A stretch of DNA of 64,000 nucleotides from Quadrisphaera setariae (GTDB lineage Bacteria > Actinomycetota > Actinomycetes > Actinomycetales > Quadrisphaeraceae), in assembly GCF_008041935.1 (NCBI RefSeq), contig NZ_VKAC01000003.1:124001-188000 (forward strand), in the 5' to 3' direction. Each line of letters opens with the position of its first letter. The stretch's first letter is position 1. A program made the position numbers and the translations under genes. Shown here piece by piece: positions 43,787 to 54,018 of the stretch. Under the pieces are notes generated by a model. That model was not told the origin of the DNA. It did not search any database and saw only the letters and a list, made by a program, of their open reading frames with translations.

Positions 43787-44650
43787 TCACGTGCCCACGG
43801 CCTCCACGATCCGCTGGGCCATCCGATCCGCACCGAGGTGGTCATCGGCCGTCACCGTCACCACGGCATCCCCTGTGAAGATGAGCATCTGCCCGTGCGC
43901 GCCGTGCAGGCGCCAGGCAGGTCCGGGTCCGCCCCAGCCACCGAGCGCGTAGTGGGTGTACCCCGGGCCCGCCTCACGCACGGTCCACCCCGAGTGCATC
44001 GCGTCGACCCAATGCGGCGAGACCAGCGGCCGTCCCTCCCAGGCGCCGCGGTCGCGCAGCAGCTGTCCGAGGAGCGCGAGCTCGCCGCTGCGCAGGTGCA
44101 GACCCTCAGCTGCCTTGACGTGCCCCAGCGGGCACCGGTCCCAGTCGGGGACGTCGATGCCCAGCGGTTCGAACAGGCGGCGGCCCACCCAGGCGTGCAC
44201 ATCGCCGACCGCGGCTGCCAGAGCACGCATCGCGGTGTAGGTGCTCGCCGAGGAGTAGGAGAAGGCCCGGTCCAGCGCGGGCCGGGACAGGAACGCGGCG
44301 GCGACGTCGGGCACGTCGGTCGTCCACGTCGGTGACCACGGCATCTCGATGCCGCTGGTCATCCCCAGCAGGTGGCGCGTGGTGACCGCGCTGGCACCAC
44401 CACCCGTGGCCAGGTCGGGCAGGTAGCGCGCCACCGGTGCGTCGACGTCGAACAGGCCCGCGTCGCAGGCGGCACCAGTCGCGAGCACGCAGACGCCCTT
44501 GGCCACCGAGTGGACGTCACGGGCGAGGTCCTCGGACCACCGGTGCACCACCTGCTCGTCGTCGACCTGGACGTGCACCGCGTGGGCCCTGAAACCCAGC
44601 TCCTCGACGTCAGAGACGACGCGGCGCAGGACGGTCTGCGCCCGGCTCAT
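43787..44650 (-). CDS. Serine hydrolase of the beta-lactamase/esterase (class C) fold
   Basis: A 287-residue protein. The active-site Ser-x-x-Lys is HSVAKGV (about residue 48), the Tyr motif is FSYSSAST (about 132) and a late HGAHGQ takes the place of the KTG box. No signal peptide is seen, so it is probably a cytosolic esterase rather than a lactamase. It converges on the padC regulator with 18 bp between. Feruloyl- or other ester hydrolysis is possible but not indicated by sequence. Confidence 0.8.
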   Translation of the reverse strand: MSRAQTVLRRVVSDVEELGFRAHAVHVQVDDEQVVHRWSEDLARDVHSVAKGVCVLATGAACDAGLFDVDAPVARYLPDLATGGGASAVTTRHLLGMTSGIEMPWSPTWTTDVPDVAAAFLSRPALDRAFSYSSASTYTAMRALAAAVGDVHAWVGRRLFEPLGIDVPDWDRCPLGHVKAAEGLHLRSGELALLGQLLRDRGAWEGRPLVSPHWVDAMHSGWTVREAGPGYTHYALGGWGGPGPAWRLHGAHGQMLIFTGDAVVTVTADDHLGADRMAQRIVEAVGT

Positions 44651-44874
44651 GGAGCGAGTCTGCCGCGGTCCCGGCCGGCCTTCGCGCCGGTGCGACCTCG
44701 GGCGCCTGCGAGCGCCTTACCGCGGAGGGCCGATGCCTGAGGAGGCAGCACCTGTTCTGCGGTGTCCCTCGCGTGTTCACGCCAGCGCCCCCGCGACCCG
44801 GGCGAACAGGACCGGACGGATGATCGAAGGCCGGGTCTGGTCAGGTGGGCGGGACGTCCGCCGATGGTGACTGC

Positions 44875-46734
44875 GTGCACCTGGGACCACGAAGGCGCCA
44901 CCGCGGCGCTGCGCGGTCCCTCGTGCGCCGCCTGAGCGTGCTCCCGCCCACGGCCACTCCTGCAGCGATGGCCGCGCAGGTGCAGGTGCAGTTCTTCGCA
45001 GGAGCCGTGCTCGCGGTGGTGCTCAGCGCACTCCCCGGTCAGGAGGGGGCCCTGGTGGGCGCCCTGCTGGCCAGTGCGGCCTTCGCCGTGGGCCTGGCGC
45101 TGGTGGTGCGCTGGCGCGGGGGCCTGCGAGCCTGGGCGCTGCACACCATCCTGGTGCTCGGCTCGCTCATCGTGACCGTCGCGGCGATGGTGGCCAGCGA
45201 CTCCGACACCAGCATCGCCTTCGCCTTCTGCTACTCCATCATGGTCGTGGTCGCCATCGCCTCGGCGTCCTGGCGCGGGGTGGCGCTGCACGTGGCGCTG
45301 GCGCTGACCGGGCTGTTCCTGCAGCACAGCTGGGGCGGAGTCGGCAGTCCCACCACCATCGTGATCATGGCGTTCATCCTGGTGCTCCTGGCCGTCTTCA
45401 CCGGGCGCATCGTGCACGCCACGGTGGCCGCTGAGATCGACGTCCTGACCCGCCTGCCCAACCGCCGCGGCTTCGAGCGAGCCGTGACGCGCGCGCTGGG
45501 GCGCAGCGCGGCGACGGTTCCCAGCGCGGACGGGGCGAGGCAGCTCAGCGTCGTCGTGGTCGACCTGGACCACTTCGAGGTCATCAACCGCACCCGAGGG
45601 CAGGCGGTGGGCGACGACGTCCTGCGCTCGGCAGCCCGTGCCCTGCGCGACCTCGCCCCTGGTGGCGCAGCGGTGGCGCGCCTGGACGGGGACCTGTTCG
45701 CGATGGTGCTGCCCGACCACAGCGCGGCTGCCGTGCTCGACCTCGCGCACCGCGTCCAGCAGGCGCTGAGTCCCGTCGAGGCCTCCCTCGGCGTCGCGCA
45801 CGTCGAGCCCGACGAAGACGGGGGCGCGCTGCTGCGCCGCGCGGAGTCCGCGCTGCACAGCGCCAAGGGCGGCGGGCGCAACTGCATCCGCCTGGCCGCC
45901 CCCGAGGACGCGCGCCTGCTGCGCGCGCTGCGCACCGCGGTGGCCACGTCCAGCATCCAGGTGGCGCTGCAGCCCCTGGTCGACCCCACGAGTGAGCGCA
46001 CCGTCGGTGTGGAGGCGCTGGCCCGCTGGCTGGACGACGTGCACGGGTGGGTCTCACCGGGCGTCTTCATCCCGCTGGCGGAGAAGAACGGACTGGTCCC
46101 CGACCTCGGCGCGGCCGTCCTCGAACGCGCCTGCCGCGACGCCGGGGTCCTCGTGGCCCACCTGGGCCGCCCGCTCATGCTCACCGTCAACGCCTCCGGT
46201 GGGGAGCTGGTGCGCGAGGAGTACGTCCAGCAGGTCGCCGAGGTGCTCCAGCGCACAGGGTGGCCGGCCCACGACCTGGTCATCGAGGTCACCGAGAGCA
46301 GCCTGGAGGCCGCCTCCACGGCGACCATGGCCACCGTGCGGCGGTTGCAGGAGGTGGGGGTGCGGATCGCGATCGATGACTTCGGCACCGGCTACTCCGC
46401 CTTCAGCCAGCTGGACGCGATCCCGGCGGAGTACCTCAAGCTGGACACGTCCTTCACCGCCGCCACCACCACCAGCCCCCGTCGGCGGGCGATGCTGTCG
46501 GCGCTGGTGGGCCTGTGTCGTGACCTGGGGATCAAGGTGATCGCCGAGGGGGTGGAGACCCCCGAGCACGCTGCGCTCGTCGCTGAGCACGGGTGCGACC
46601 TGGCGCAGGGGTTCTACTTCGCCAAGCCCCAGTCCGTCGGCGACCTGATCGCCTCTCTCGACCGAGTGCCCCACCGCACGACCCAGCAGGGGCTCACCGG
46701 TTCTGGCTCCCCGGCTGGTGTCGCGCTGCCGTGA
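44875..46734 (+). CDS. Membrane GGDEF-EAL protein, probable c-di-GMP phosphodiesterase
   Basis: About 619 residues. Five or six hydrophobic segments span residues about 32-180 and form a membrane sensor. The GGDEF domain starts at DVLTRLPNRRGFERA, but the signature is RLDGDLF instead of GG[DE]EF, so it is probably not a cyclase. The EAL domain keeps VEALARW, TESSLE, IDDFGTGYS, IAEGVET and QGFYFAKP, so it should hydrolyse c-di-GMP. The start is uncertain. GTG 44875 is chosen, but GTG 44923 and ATG 44968 are in frame and no start has a clear ribosome site. Confidence 0.87.
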   Translation: MHLGPRRRHRGAARSLVRRLSVLPPTATPAAMAAQVQVQFFAGAVLAVVLSALPGQEGALVGALLASAAFAVGLALVVRWRGGLRAWALHTILVLGSLIVTVAAMVASDSDTSIAFAFCYSIMVVVAIASASWRGVALHVALALTGLFLQHSWGGVGSPTTIVIMAFILVLLAVFTGRIVHATVAAEIDVLTRLPNRRGFERAVTRALGRSAATVPSADGARQLSVVVVDLDHFEVINRTRGQAVGDDVLRSAARALRDLAPGGAAVARLDGDLFAMVLPDHSAAAVLDLAHRVQQALSPVEASLGVAHVEPDEDGGALLRRAESALHSAKGGGRNCIRLAAPEDARLLRALRTAVATSSIQVALQPLVDPTSERTVGVEALARWLDDVHGWVSPGVFIPLAEKNGLVPDLGAAVLERACRDAGVLVAHLGRPLMLTVNASGGELVREEYVQQVAEVLQRTGWPAHDLVIEVTESSLEAASTATMATVRRLQEVGVRIAIDDFGTGYSAFSQLDAIPAEYLKLDTSFTAATTTSPRRRAMLSALVGLCRDLGIKVIAEGVETPEHAALVAEHGCDLAQGFYFAKPQSVGDLIASLDRVPHRTTQQGLTGSGSPAGVALP

Positions 46735-47072
46735 CGAGACCCTCGGTGGGAAGGACGCAGCTCGGGCGACCACCGGCTCGCGACCACCTCGGCGCGAAGG
46801 GAGACCCGTCTTCCGACGCCCTGGTCGCCAGCCGAGAGCCGTCAGCGCACGGCGCACTCCGACGTGCTGAAGCGGGTGCTCGACCCGTCAGGTCTTGGCC
46901 GTGTCTCGGTGGCACGTGGCCGCAGAGGCCGCTGCGGCTGCCCCGGCCACGAACAAGAGCGCGACACCTGCGCGGCATGTCGTGGCAGCTGGGAGCCGTC
47001 TCGGGAGGGACTGCGGAGGGGCTGTCGCCTCCCGCGCGAGGCCGTCTGGAGCGTTTGCCCTGGTCAGGTCGG
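46735..47072. other. 338-bp gap without a recognisable gene
   Basis: Between the EAL gene and the tRNA. Small open frames occur on both strands but none has protein-like composition or a ribosome site. No hairpin terminator, repeat or integrase remnant is apparent. Confidence 0.5.
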
Positions 47073-47144
47073 CGCCCCCGGCTGGATTCGAACCAGCGAC
47101 CATCGGATTAGAAGTCCGGTGCTCTTCCGCTGAGCTACGAGGGC
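47073..47144 (-). tRNA. tRNA-Arg (anticodon TCT)
   Basis: On the minus strand, acceptor GCCCTCG pairs with CGGGGGC (one G-U). The D arm is TAGCTCAGCGGAAGAGCA, the anticodon stem-loop CGGA-CTTCTAA-TCCG has anticodon TCT (AGA codons), and the T arm is CTGGTTCGAATCCAG. 72 nt; CCA is not encoded. AGA codons are rare in such a GC-rich genome, so this is a minor tRNA. Confidence 0.93.
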
Positions 47145-47301
47145 GGGGCGCGTCACCGCGCCGCAGCACAGCGTAGGTGGCGGCCCGCGCCTCCCCGCAC
47201 AGCACGGCGCGCCGGGCGTCGGGGTGAGACGCGCCGGCAGATGACACCGGACAGCGGACCCGGTGGTGGCGGAGATCTTGCCCTGGCGGCAGGCTTGCGG
47301 G

Positions 47302-49077
47302 GTGAGCACCTCGGCGGCAGCGGCCCCTTCGCCGCCGTCATCCTCGGCCCTGCTGGAACCGGTGGAGCGCCTGCGGGCGCTCGTCGGTGACCTGGAGCTG
47401 CCCCTCGGCGCGTCCGGCGCCGACCGCGCCCGCACCGAGCGGGACCAGCTGCTGGCCCAGCTCGACGACTACCTGCTGCCGCGGCTGCGCCGCCTGGACG
47501 CGCCGCTGCTCGCCGTCGTCGGCGGGTCCACGGGGGCGGGCAAGTCCACGCTCGTGAACAGCCTGGTGGGCTCGCACGTCACGACGTCGGGGGTGCTGCG
47601 CCCGACCACGCGGTACCCGGTGCTCGTGCACAGCCCCGACGACGCGCAGCACTTCCTGTCCGACGCGGTGCTGCCGGGGCTGGCGCGCACCACCGGCGCG
47701 GAGGTCCCGGACCCGGCGGCTCCGGGTCAGGTGGCCAGGGGCCTGCGCCTCGTGGAGGTCCCGCAGCAGCCGGCGGGCCTGGCGCTGCTGGACGCCCCCG
47801 ACGTCGACTCCGTGGTCGAGTCCAACCGCGACCTCGCCGTCCAGCTGCTCGGCGCCGCCGACCTGTGGCTGTTCACCACCACCGCGTCCCGCTACGCCGA
47901 CGCCGTGCCGTGGGAGGTCCTGCGCACCGCGACCGAGCGCGGCACCGCCGTGGCCGTGGTGCTCGACAGGGTGCCGGCGGGCGCGCTCGCGGAGGTCCGC
48001 GCGCACCTGGGCACGATGCTGTCTGAGGCGGGGCTGAAGAGCGCTCCGCTGTTCGCGATCGCCGAGTCCACGCTGGTCGACGGCCTGCTGCCGCGCTCCC
48101 AGACCCAGGCGCTGAAGCGCTGGCTGGCGGGCATCAGCGCTGACGCGCGCAGCCGCGACGTCGTCGTCCGCCGCACGCTGTCGGGGGCGCTCGCCTCTCT
48201 GGCCACCCGCGTGCCGCGCCTGGCCGACGCCGCTGACGCGCAAGACGCCGAGGACCGCTCCCTGCGCGCCGACCTCCACGGCGCCTACGCCGACGCCACC
48301 GGGTCCCTGCAGGACCACCTGTCCGACGGCACACTGCTGCGCGGGGAGGTGCTGGCCCGCTGGCAGGAGTTCGTGGGCACCGGCGAGCTCTTCGCCAGCC
48401 TGCAGGCCGGCGTCGGGCGGGTGCGCGACCGGATCGCCGCCGCCGTGCGCCGCAAGGCCCCGCCCGCCGACCGGCTGGGCGAGGCCCTCGCCACGGGCGT
48501 CGCCGCGCTCGTGGTCGACGCGGCGGGCCGCGCCCGCCAGAGCGCGCTGCTGCGCTGGCGGGCCCGTCCCTCGGGCGCCGCGGTGCTCGAGGCCGCGCAC
48601 CCCGCGGACTCCGACCCGCAGCTGCGCCCGGACTTCACCGCCGACGTCGAGCGGCTCGTCCGCGACTGGCAGCAGCACGTCCTCGACCTCGTCCGCGCCC
48701 AGGGGGAGGGCAAGCGCAGCCGCGCCCTGCTCTACAGCCTCGGCGTCAGCGGCGCCGGCGCGGTGCTCATGCTCGTGGTGTTCTCCGTCAGCGCCGGGCT
48801 GACCGGCGCGGAGGCCGGCATCGCCGCGCTGACGGCAGCGCTCGCGCAGCGCGTGCTCGAGGCCGCCTTCGGCGACCAGGCCGTGCGCCAGCTGGCGGCC
48901 GCCGCCCGCGCTGACCTCATCGCCCGCGTGGAGGACCTCCTGGACCACGAGCAGGACTCCCTCGCCCGCCTGCTGCCCGAGCGGCGCGTCGCCGGCGAGG
49001 AGGCGGGGTCCCAGCTGCGCCAGGTCGCCGCCGAGGTCGCCCGGGCCGGCGACGCCGGCAGGGGGAGCGCCGCGTGA
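47302..49077 (+). CDS. Dynamin-like/TrmE-Era-type membrane GTPase, first of a pair
   Basis: A 591-residue P-loop GTPase. G1 is VVGGSTGAGKSTLVNSL (about residue 73), the Thr of G2 is in VLRPTTRYP, and G3 is replaced by LLDAPDVDS. Two hydrophobic segments near residues 470-515 (GAGAVLMLVVFSVSAGL) could enter the membrane. Helical regions flank it. GTG 47302 is chosen by composition; the ribosome site is weak. It overlaps a second GTPase gene (GTGA). Such pairs are widespread in actinobacteria and of uncertain role. Confidence 0.82.
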   Translation: MSTSAAAAPSPPSSSALLEPVERLRALVGDLELPLGASGADRARTERDQLLAQLDDYLLPRLRRLDAPLLAVVGGSTGAGKSTLVNSLVGSHVTTSGVLRPTTRYPVLVHSPDDAQHFLSDAVLPGLARTTGAEVPDPAAPGQVARGLRLVEVPQQPAGLALLDAPDVDSVVESNRDLAVQLLGAADLWLFTTTASRYADAVPWEVLRTATERGTAVAVVLDRVPAGALAEVRAHLGTMLSEAGLKSAPLFAIAESTLVDGLLPRSQTQALKRWLAGISADARSRDVVVRRTLSGALASLATRVPRLADAADAQDAEDRSLRADLHGAYADATGSLQDHLSDGTLLRGEVLARWQEFVGTGELFASLQAGVGRVRDRIAAAVRRKAPPADRLGEALATGVAALVVDAAGRARQSALLRWRARPSGAAVLEAAHPADSDPQLRPDFTADVERLVRDWQQHVLDLVRAQGEGKRSRALLYSLGVSGAGAVLMLVVFSVSAGLTGAEAGIAALTAALAQRVLEAAFGDQAVRQLAAAARADLIARVEDLLDHEQDSLARLLPERRVAGEEAGSQLRQVAAEVARAGDAGRGSAA

Positions 49078-50828
49078 GCGCCCAGACCCGCCTCGACCAC
49101 GAGGCCTACGACGACGACGGGCGCTACGACGACGAGGCCCTGCCGACCGCGCTGTCCCTCGACACGCCCCTGGGGGCCGCGCTCGCCGAGCTCGAGGCCG
49201 CCCTGGAGATCGGCGGCGACGAGCTGGACCCGGACGCCGCCGCGCGGGCCCGCGCCGTCGCCACCCGCGCCCGCCAGCGCCTGGCGGGCGACACCGGGGC
49301 GTCCGTCGTGGCGCTCGCGGGAGCCACCGGCAGCGGCAAGTCGAGCTTGTTCAACGCCATCGCCGGGCTCGACGTCGCCACGGTGGGCGTGCGCCGGCCC
49401 ACCACCTCCCAGCCCAGCGCCTGCGTGTGGGGCGAGGTGCCCGAGGCGCTGCTGGACTGGCTGGAGGTGCCGCGCCGGCACCGCACCGAGCGGGTCAGCG
49501 AGCTCGACGCCCACCGCGAGGACGCCCTCACCGGCCTGGTGCTGCTCGACCTGCCCGACCACGACTCCACCCAGCTGTCCCACCGGCTCCAGGTGGACCG
49601 CCTCGTCGGTCTGGCCGACCTCGTCGTGTGGGTGGCCGACCCGCAGAAGTACGCCGACGCCGCCCTGCACTCCGGCTACCTGAGCCACCTCGCCGACCAC
49701 CAGGACGTCGTGGTGGTGGTGCTCAACCAGGTCGACACCCTCGACGAGGCCTCCGCCGCCGCCTGCGAGGCCGACCTGCGCCGCCTGCTCGCCGCCGACG
49801 GCCTCGACAGGGTCCGGCTGCTGCCCACCTCCGCGCGCACCGGCCAGGGCGTCGGAGCGCTGCGGCAGGTGCTCACCGACGCCGTGCAGGCCCGCACGGC
49901 CGCCCGCCGCCGCTCCGAGGCCGACGTGCTGGCCGCCGTGCGCGAGCTGGAGGGCTCCGTCGGGTACGACGAGCCCGACGTCGCCACCGCCGAGGGCACC
50001 CCGGCCCTGGTCGACGCCCTCGCGGTGGCCGCAGGCGTGCCCGCCATCAGCGACGCCGTGCGCGGCAGCGAGCTGCGCGCGGGCGTCGGCCGCACCGGGT
50101 GGCCCTTCACCCGCTGGGTGCGCCGCCTGCGCCCGGACCCGCTGGAGCGGCTGCACCTGCCGTCGTCGTCCTCAGGACAGGGGAAGGAGGTGGCGCTGGC
50201 GAGCGCGCAGCTGACCCGCACCTCCGTTCCCGTGCCGACGCCGTCGCAGCGCGCGCAGGTCTCCACCGCCGTGCGGGGCGTGGTGACGTCCGTGGCCACC
50301 GCCGTGCCGCCGCGCTGGGGTGACGCCGTGCGCGCGTCGGCCGGACCGGTCAGCGACGACCTCGCCGACGCCCTCGACCAGGCCGTGCAGACCGTGCCGC
50401 TGGCCCACCCGGCGCCCAGGTGGTGGGGCGCGGTCGAGGCGCTGCAGCTGCTGCTCGCGGTGTGCGCCGTGGTCGGCGGGCTGTGGCTGGCCGCGCTCGG
50501 TGTGATCGGCTACCTGCAGCTGCCCGCCCCGCCGCTGCCGCACCTCGGGCCGCCTGTCGGCTCCGGGTACGAGCGGTGGGCGGTGCCGCTGCCCACGGTG
50601 CTGCTGGTGGGTGGCGTGCTGCTCGGGTGGCTGCTCGCGGCGTTGTCGCGCTCGCTGGTGCGCCGCCGGGCCGAGCGGCTGCGGCGGCGCGTGCGCGACC
50701 AGCTGCGCGAGGTGGTGGCCCGGGCCGCGCAGGAGCGGCTGCTGGCCGCCGTGGCCGACGTCGTCGCCCGCCACGGCGAGGTGCGCGGCGCGCTGGCGGC
50801 AGCGGGGGAGCAGCTCGGGCGGCGCTGA
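49074..50828 (+). CDS. Membrane-associated GTPase, second of a pair
   Basis: A 584-residue GTPase. G1 is ALAGATGSGKSSLFNAI (about residue 82), the G2 region has VRRPTTSQP, G3 is LLDLPDHDST and G4 is VLNQVDTLD. The SAK-like G5 is LLPTSARTG. Two membrane helices lie near residues 465-485 and 505-525, followed by a basic Arg-rich helix. The first 60 residues are acidic. It starts on the stop of its partner, so the two are made together and may form a heteromeric complex. Confidence 0.85.
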   Translation: MSAQTRLDHEAYDDDGRYDDEALPTALSLDTPLGAALAELEAALEIGGDELDPDAAARARAVATRARQRLAGDTGASVVALAGATGSGKSSLFNAIAGLDVATVGVRRPTTSQPSACVWGEVPEALLDWLEVPRRHRTERVSELDAHREDALTGLVLLDLPDHDSTQLSHRLQVDRLVGLADLVVWVADPQKYADAALHSGYLSHLADHQDVVVVVLNQVDTLDEASAAACEADLRRLLAADGLDRVRLLPTSARTGQGVGALRQVLTDAVQARTAARRRSEADVLAAVRELEGSVGYDEPDVATAEGTPALVDALAVAAGVPAISDAVRGSELRAGVGRTGWPFTRWVRRLRPDPLERLHLPSSSSGQGKEVALASAQLTRTSVPVPTPSQRAQVSTAVRGVVTSVATAVPPRWGDAVRASAGPVSDDLADALDQAVQTVPLAHPAPRWWGAVEALQLLLAVCAVVGGLWLAALGVIGYLQLPAPPLPHLGPPVGSGYERWAVPLPTVLLVGGVLLGWLLAALSRSLVRRRAERLRRRVRDQLREVVARAAQERLLAAVADVVARHGEVRGALAAAGEQLGRR

Positions 50829-50849
50829 CCGCCGTCGTCCCGACAGCCC

Positions 50850-51479
50850 TCAGCGGGCCAGGGAGGCCCGGAGCGTCGCGCGGACCGCCGGCCACTCGTG
50901 GGGGAGCACCGAGTAGACGACGGTGTCGCGCAGCACGCCGTCCGGTCCGATCCGGTGGTTGCGCAGCACACCGTCGAGCTTGGCGCCCAGGCGCTCGATG
51001 GCGGCGCGCGACTGCCGGTTGTGCCAGTGGGTGCGCAGCTCGACGGCGATGGCGCCGCAGGCGTCGAAGGCGTGGCCGAGCAGCAGCAGCTTGGCGGCGG
51101 AGTTGACCGCGGTGCGCTGCGCCGACGGGACCAGCCACGTGGCGCCCACCTCCACGTGGCGGTCGGCCTGGGCGATGTTGCAGAACGTGGTGCAGCCGAC
51201 CAGCGCGCCGTCGGACAGGCGACGCACCGCCCACGGGTTCATGGTGCTGGCGGCGTGCAGGCGCAGGCGCTCGGCGACGTCGTCGGCGACCGTCTCCGGG
51301 GTGGGCACGGCGGTGTACCAGGCATGCTCGAGACCCCCCTCGGACAGCGCCGCGGCGAGCTCGCCGACGTGGTCGGTGGACAGCGGCTCGAGCCGGACGT
51401 GCGCGTCCTGCAGGACGACGCGCTCGGTGAGGGCGACGCGGGGCCCTTCGGGGTCTGCGGTCAGCTGCAGGGAGATCAC
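50850..51479 (-). CDS. GNAT-family N-acetyltransferase (RimJ/RimL type)
   Basis: A 209-residue acetyltransferase. It has the start VRLEPLSTDHVGELAAAL, the VGCTTFCNI strand, VGATWLVPSAQRTAVNSAAKLLLLGHAF (acetyl-CoA loop) and NRQSRAAIERLGAKLDGVLRNHRI, typical of RimJ/RimL relatives. GTG 51479 gives the expected length. It converges on the GTPase gene. The target (protein N-terminus or small amine) is unknown. Confidence 0.85.
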   Translation of the reverse strand: MISLQLTADPEGPRVALTERVVLQDAHVRLEPLSTDHVGELAAALSEGGLEHAWYTAVPTPETVADDVAERLRLHAASTMNPWAVRRLSDGALVGCTTFCNIAQADRHVEVGATWLVPSAQRTAVNSAAKLLLLGHAFDACGAIAVELRTHWHNRQSRAAIERLGAKLDGVLRNHRIGPDGVLRDTVVYSVLPHEWPAVRATLRASLAR

Positions 51480-51631
51480 GGTCGCGCAGGCTAGCGCTGT
51501 CACCCGCCCACAGGCGGGGTGCGCGGAGCGTCTGTCCACAGGCCGGCGGGCGGGTGGTGGTGCGCAGGACGACGACGTCGGCACTGTCCTCGCGAGCGCT
51601 CGCGCTGGGCGGGCCGAGATGAGGAGGCGGC

Positions 51632-52249
51632 ATGCCGAAGTCGACGTTCACCCTGGTGGGGCACCTCGGGGCGGACCCCGAGCTGCGCGCGACCACGTCG
51701 GGCACCCCGTACACGAAGTTCCGCATGGCCGAGAGCGACACCTGGCGGGACCAGACCACGGGCGTGTGGGTGGACGGCCCGCCCAACTGGTGGGACGTCA
51801 CCTGCTGGGACGAGCTCGCCGAGAACGTCGCCGCGTCCGTCAAGAAGGGCTCCCGCGTGGTGGTGTCCGGGACCTTCGAGCAGCGCGAGTACGAGGTCCG
51901 TGACGGCGACCGGGTCGAGCGGCGCCGCGCCACCACGCTCAAGGCGCGTTCGGTGTCGCTGGACCTGCGGCGCGGACCGGCCGACCAGCGGGTGCGAGAC
52001 CGGGCCGACCAGGCCGACCAGGCCGCCCCCGCCGCGTCGAGGGTCGAGCGCACCACCGGGGTGATCACCCAGGGGCCGTGGGACACCGGCGCCGTGCCCG
52101 GCCCGGCGGAGGCCCCGGCCACCGAGCGGTTCGACACCAGCTCCCTGACCGACTACCGCGACGAGGACGCCGCCGCCCCCGACGACGTGCTGCGCAGCGC
52201 GCCGCTGGAGGACGACGACGAGGGGGCGGAGCTGGCGCGCAGCGCCTGA
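51632..52249 (+). CDS. Single-stranded DNA-binding protein paralogue
   Basis: A 205-residue protein with an N-terminal OB fold (residues 1-112): TLVGHLGADPELR, FRMAESD, WWDVTCWDELAENVAASVKKGSRVVVSG. The C-terminal half is low-complexity and acidic but ends in ELARSA, without the DDDIPF-type tip that recruits partners. It stands apart from the rpsF-ssb-rpsR operon, so it is probably the accessory SSB seen in many actinobacteria rather than the replicative one. ATG 51632 has GGAGG close upstream. Confidence 0.88.
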   Translation: MPKSTFTLVGHLGADPELRATTSGTPYTKFRMAESDTWRDQTTGVWVDGPPNWWDVTCWDELAENVAASVKKGSRVVVSGTFEQREYEVRDGDRVERRRATTLKARSVSLDLRRGPADQRVRDRADQADQAAPAASRVERTTGVITQGPWDTGAVPGPAEAPATERFDTSSLTDYRDEDAAAPDDVLRSAPLEDDDEGAELARSA

Positions 52250-52318
52250 GGCGCGGGCTGCTGGCGGGGCCGGGGCGGGCGGCGTGGGAGAGCGCTGCCC
52301 GCCCCTAGGCTGGAGGTC

Positions 52319-54001
<1,683 letters not shown>

Positions 54002-54018
54002 GACGGGCAGACCCGCAC

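Noticed and set aside
45360-45371. GTGATCATGG inside the EAL gene as a further copy of the 3'-end repeat
   Set aside because: Single, inside a coding region, without the GGGC extension or a partner 31-32 bp away.
47073-47144. tRNA-Arg as an integration site for a mobile island
   Set aside because: No integrase, no repeat of the tRNA 3' end and no change in composition on either side.
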